Shown here in pieces: positions 61,886 to 64,000 of a stretch of 64,000 nt of DNA. Position 1 is the stretch's first letter. Each line of letters starts with the position of its first letter. This stretch comes from an uncultured Myxococcales bacterium. GTDB taxonomy: Bacteria > Myxococcota_A > UBA9042 > DTJE01. The DNA lies in assembly GCA_903847405.1 (NCBI GenBank), contig CAINDP010000179.1:18673-82672 (forward strand), written 5' to 3'. Below the pieces are notes generated by a model. That model made no database searches, was not told the DNA's origin, and saw nothing but the letters and a program-made list of their open reading frames with translations. A program made the translations under genes and the position numbers.

Positions 61886-63499
61886 CTACTTCGCGGCGAG
61901 GGCGGGGATCAGCGTTTCCAGTTCGTCCACCCAGTAGCCGGCGCCCTTGCGCTCGCGGTCGGCCTTCTGCAGCGCCTTGACCTCGGGGACGATCGCCTTG
62001 CCACCCAGGCGCCACATCGCCAGCGTGATGAAGCGGCGCAGGTCCACGGCCTGGACCGGGTCCGCCGACGGGTAGCGCTCCAGCAGGGCCTTGAGGGCCT
62101 TGGTGGCGGCATCGCCGGTCAGGGTGGTCATCAGGATCGCGGCCTTTTCGGCGGTGATGACGTTGTCGCCCTTCAGCTTGGCGATCAGGCAGTCGACGTC
62201 GCCTTCCTTGCAGTCGGTCAGAACGACGGCCATCGCCTGGAATTCCAGGGCGTCGGGTCCGTCGCCCAGGAAGCGCTCCTTCACCAGCGCGCTCTTGTCG
62301 GCCTTCAGCAGTTTCATGAACGTGGGGAAGCGCTTCCAGTCGACGCCCAGGAGGATCGGCTTCACGAAGGGGGCCCGGAAGGTTTCCAGCCTGGTGTTCT
62401 GGAGGATCTGCAGGGACGCGTCCACGCCGACGAACCCGGGCAGCATGGTCAGCGCCGAGGCGGTGTCCAGGCGCTGCTTCGCGTCGTTGCTGGAGTTTTC
62501 GATGATCGCCTTCAGGGTCGGGACGATTTCGGCGGTTCCGACGTTCCACAGGGCCATCATCGCCATGGTGATGCGGTTCTGCTGGGCGATCTGCCAGGAG
62601 CGGGTGACGCGGTCGTCCACGCCGTTCGGGGGATTCAGGGCCTTGCCCAGGTTGGTCGCCAGGGGCATCGCGGCCGCCGTGTCCCGGAGGTCGCCCAGGA
62701 CCTGGACCATTTCCGGCCCGTCCTGCCACTGCCACTCGTAGATGCCCAGCTTCTTTCCGGTGGTCGCGAGGTCGTCGATGATCTTCCCGGCAACGGCCTT
62801 GTCGCCGGACAGCGTCGCGACGAGGGGGGCGACGGCGGGCTTGCCGATGGCCGTGAGGGCCTTGCGCGCCCAGGTGTACATCGATTCGCCGCGGGAGGTC
62901 CGCATGAACAGGCCGACCACCAGGGACGGGATGGCCTTTTCGGACCGCATGTCACCCAGGGCCTTGGCGGCCGTGGCGTTGACCGAGATGCCCTGCAGGT
63001 TCGGGTCGTTGCGCATCAAGCCGATCAGCATGTCCTCGTCCTGCTTCAGGTTCGAGGCGTCCTGCTTCACCAGCGCCTTCAGGGCGTTTTCACGGGCCTT
63101 GTAGGCCACGTCGGTCGTCAGGATGTCCAGCAGGGGCTGGCGCAGTTCGGGCAGCGCGAAGTCCTCGGCGACCGCGGCGGCCTGGACGGCGGCTTCGGGG
63201 TCGGCCAGCGCCTTCTTCAGCAGGTTGACCGAGTCCTGGGGGGCGTTGATCGTCCGGACGGCCTGCAGGATCGGATCCTTGTACTGGCTGGTCGGGAAGA
63301 TCTCCTCGAGGGCCGCGAGGCTCTCCTTGCAATGCAGATCGCCCAGGTTCTTGATGGCGTCACGCCCCTTGACAGGGCTCTTCAGCAGCTTTGCCCAACC
63401 GTTGCAGGTCGTGGGCGTGCCCTTCTTGCAGCCTGTGCCCATGGCCATGGCTACCGAACAGATACCGACCAGCAGGAAGACGTTGAACGTCCTGGTCAT
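61886..63499 (-). CDS. HEAT-repeat lipoprotein
   Basis: The 537-residue product has a lipobox MAMGTGC (Cys about 24). The rest consists of helical HEAT/Armadillo-type repeats ('DSVNLLKKALADPEAAVQAAAV' region, 'AIPSLVVGLFMRTS', 'VAPLVATLSGDKAVA', 'IVPTLKAIIENSS'). It is a probable scaffold on the outer or inner membrane face; no enzyme motif was seen. Its ATG at 63499 has a GGAGGTGCGTCG ribosome site, and a good promoter candidate lies at 63546-63575. It diverges from the lipoprotein gene at the right edge. Confidence 0.82.
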   Translation of the reverse strand: MTRTFNVFLLVGICSVAMAMGTGCKKGTPTTCNGWAKLLKSPVKGRDAIKNLGDLHCKESLAALEEIFPTSQYKDPILQAVRTINAPQDSVNLLKKALADPEAAVQAAAVAEDFALPELRQPLLDILTTDVAYKARENALKALVKQDASNLKQDEDMLIGLMRNDPNLQGISVNATAAKALGDMRSEKAIPSLVVGLFMRTSRGESMYTWARKALTAIGKPAVAPLVATLSGDKAVAGKIIDDLATTGKKLGIYEWQWQDGPEMVQVLGDLRDTAAAMPLATNLGKALNPPNGVDDRVTRSWQIAQQNRITMAMMALWNVGTAEIVPTLKAIIENSSNDAKQRLDTASALTMLPGFVGVDASLQILQNTRLETFRAPFVKPILLGVDWKRFPTFMKLLKADKSALVKERFLGDGPDALEFQAMAVVLTDCKEGDVDCLIAKLKGDNVITAEKAAILMTTLTGDAATKALKALLERYPSADPVQAVDLRRFITLAMWRLGGKAIVPEVKALQKADRERKGAGYWVDELETLIPALAAK

Positions 63500-63545
63500 C
63501 GACGCACCTCCCCAAAACCCAAAATAGGAATGCAACCCGCGTGGC

Positions 63546-63575
63546 AGTATAGTTTGGCCCTCGCGGGCAGGTCAA
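63546..63575 (-). promoter_or_regulatory. promoter candidate for the HEAT-repeat lipoprotein
   Basis: On the minus strand TTGACC (63575-63570) and TATACT (63551-63546) are 18 bases apart, about 47 bases before the start codon. Confidence 0.55.
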
Positions 63576-63620
63576 GACGGAATCCTGGCCGCATCCAGAC
63601 ACCGGAGGTCCGCGATTCCC

Positions 63621-64000
63621 ATGGGATATCTTCGCCAGTCGCCCCCCGGGGCTTTCCGGAGGGGACGATGCGTCCTCCGGAGCGTTCCGGGTACTCTGAT
63701 CCTGGTGGTCCTGGCGGTGTCCTGCACCGGGAACGCGGCCGGTGACGGCGCAGGCAACGATCCGGAGTCGATCCTCTGGGGGGGGCACAAGTGCATGGAG
63801 GCGACGGATTGTCCCTCCCGGCTGTGCTCCGTCGGCCTGTGCCTGGGCTACCTGGCGGCGTCCACCGAGGAGGCGCGCGAAACCGTCGCGCCGGCCCTGC
63901 GTGCGGTCGCCGCATCGGCGCAGCCGGGTGCGGTCGAGGCGCTGCTGGACGCCGTGCTTGCAGACCGCTCGTCGGATTCGTTCGTGCGGGGCCGTGCGGC
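63621..64000 (+). CDS. lipoprotein gene, truncated by the right window edge
   Basis: The frame from ATG 63621 is open to the edge for 126 codons. It encodes a basic N terminus, a hydrophobic stretch (about 24-35) ending in LAVSC (Cys35) and then a Cys patch 'CMEATDCPSRLC' like other lipoproteins here. Ala-rich helical sequence with 'VAPALRAVAASAQPGAVEALL' follows. The last part looks HEAT-like, so it may be related to the divergent HEAT lipoprotein. The C terminus lies outside the window. Confidence 0.6.
   Translation, partial: MGYLRQSPPGAFRRGRCVLRSVPGTLILVVLAVSCTGNAAGDGAGNDPESILWGGHKCMEATDCPSRLCSVGLCLGYLAASTEEARETVAPALRAVAASAQPGAVEALLDAVLADRSSDSFVRGRA

Noticed and set aside
57867..62735. 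Very long open frame on the minus strand (over 1600 codons)
   Set aside because: It is antisense to the glycosyltransferase and pilD genes, has Gln/Arg/Gly-rich low-complexity sequence and no domains; it results from high GC content.
58883..63745. Long open plus-strand frame of 1620 codons
   Set aside because: It overlaps three well-supported genes in other frames and shows no domain; it is a GC-driven shadow.

Overview
This is a GC-rich, tightly packed bacterial chromosome segment. About 55 genes are supported and no rRNA, tRNA, integrase or transposase gene was seen. Several features point to a myxobacterium-like member of the former Deltaproteobacteria (Myxococcota or a close relative). 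These are many lipoproteins with Cys-rich 'C-x-DC-x-G-x-C' and MopE-type modules, shell proteins close to those recalled from Haliangium ochraceum, a cbb3 oxidase clustered with Alternative Complex III, a class II photolyase and a DUF6178 protein. Taxonomy is an inference; no marker gene such as rRNA is present.

Layout. 0-5.3 kb (all minus): a TatT/TPR-like protein, a 7TM-PAS-GGDEF diguanylate cyclase, an alpha/beta-hydrolase lipoprotein, and a NuiA-like nuclease inhibitor that follows a secreted NucA-like DNA/RNA nuclease (5.3-6.2 kb). 6.2-21.6 kb: one minus-strand respiratory run, ccoNO-ccoQ-ccoP-ccoG-ccoH-ccoI-ccoS-actABCDEF. It encodes a cbb3 oxidase with a fused CcoNO subunit, its assembly factors, and a complete Alternative Complex III. 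Most junctions overlap or nearly touch, and one promoter candidate sits before ccoNO. 21.9-26.8 kb: class II photolyase, an LhgO-type oxidase, a small membrane protein and a PMT-like glycosyltransferase. 26.8-33.7 kb: a TonB module (receptor, lipoprotein, TonB, ExbD, ExbB, outer-membrane protein). 33.8-35.6 kb: an Rrf2 regulator, a PHA-accumulation regulator and a thioredoxin-fold lipoprotein.

35.7-40.4 kb holds a compact bacterial microcompartment (BMC) locus. In transcription order it has a double-length BMC-T (CsoS1D type), BMC-H, BMC-P vertex protein, CoA-acylating aldehyde dehydrogenase and a second BMC-T, followed by a DegT-fold protein that seems to lack the PLP lysine. Rubrerythrin, Bcp peroxiredoxin, XthA and a class I CoA-transferase lie next to it. 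A satellite at 49.4-51.3 kb carries a lone NuoB-like protein, a second CsoS1D-type shell protein and a Fe/Mn superoxide dismutase. I infer an aldehyde-oxidising metabolosome with oxidative-stress protection; its signature enzyme is not in the window.

44.3-64 kb: glmU, a DUF296 protein, two Cys-containing lipoproteins, a TMTC-like membrane protein, a MopE-like lipoprotein, an ECF sigma/anti-sigma pair, a DUF6178 protein, a large ArnT-like glycosyltransferase, a prepilin peptidase and a HEAT-repeat lipoprotein. A further lipoprotein runs off the right edge.

Cutting across these regions is a family of palindromic repeats. Two 70-bp copies are about 89% identical, one in the presumed ccoNO leader and one inside the DUF6178 reading frame, and a third, diverged copy lies upstream of the DUF296 gene. 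A separate 16-bp perfect inverted repeat is inserted in frame inside ccoI.
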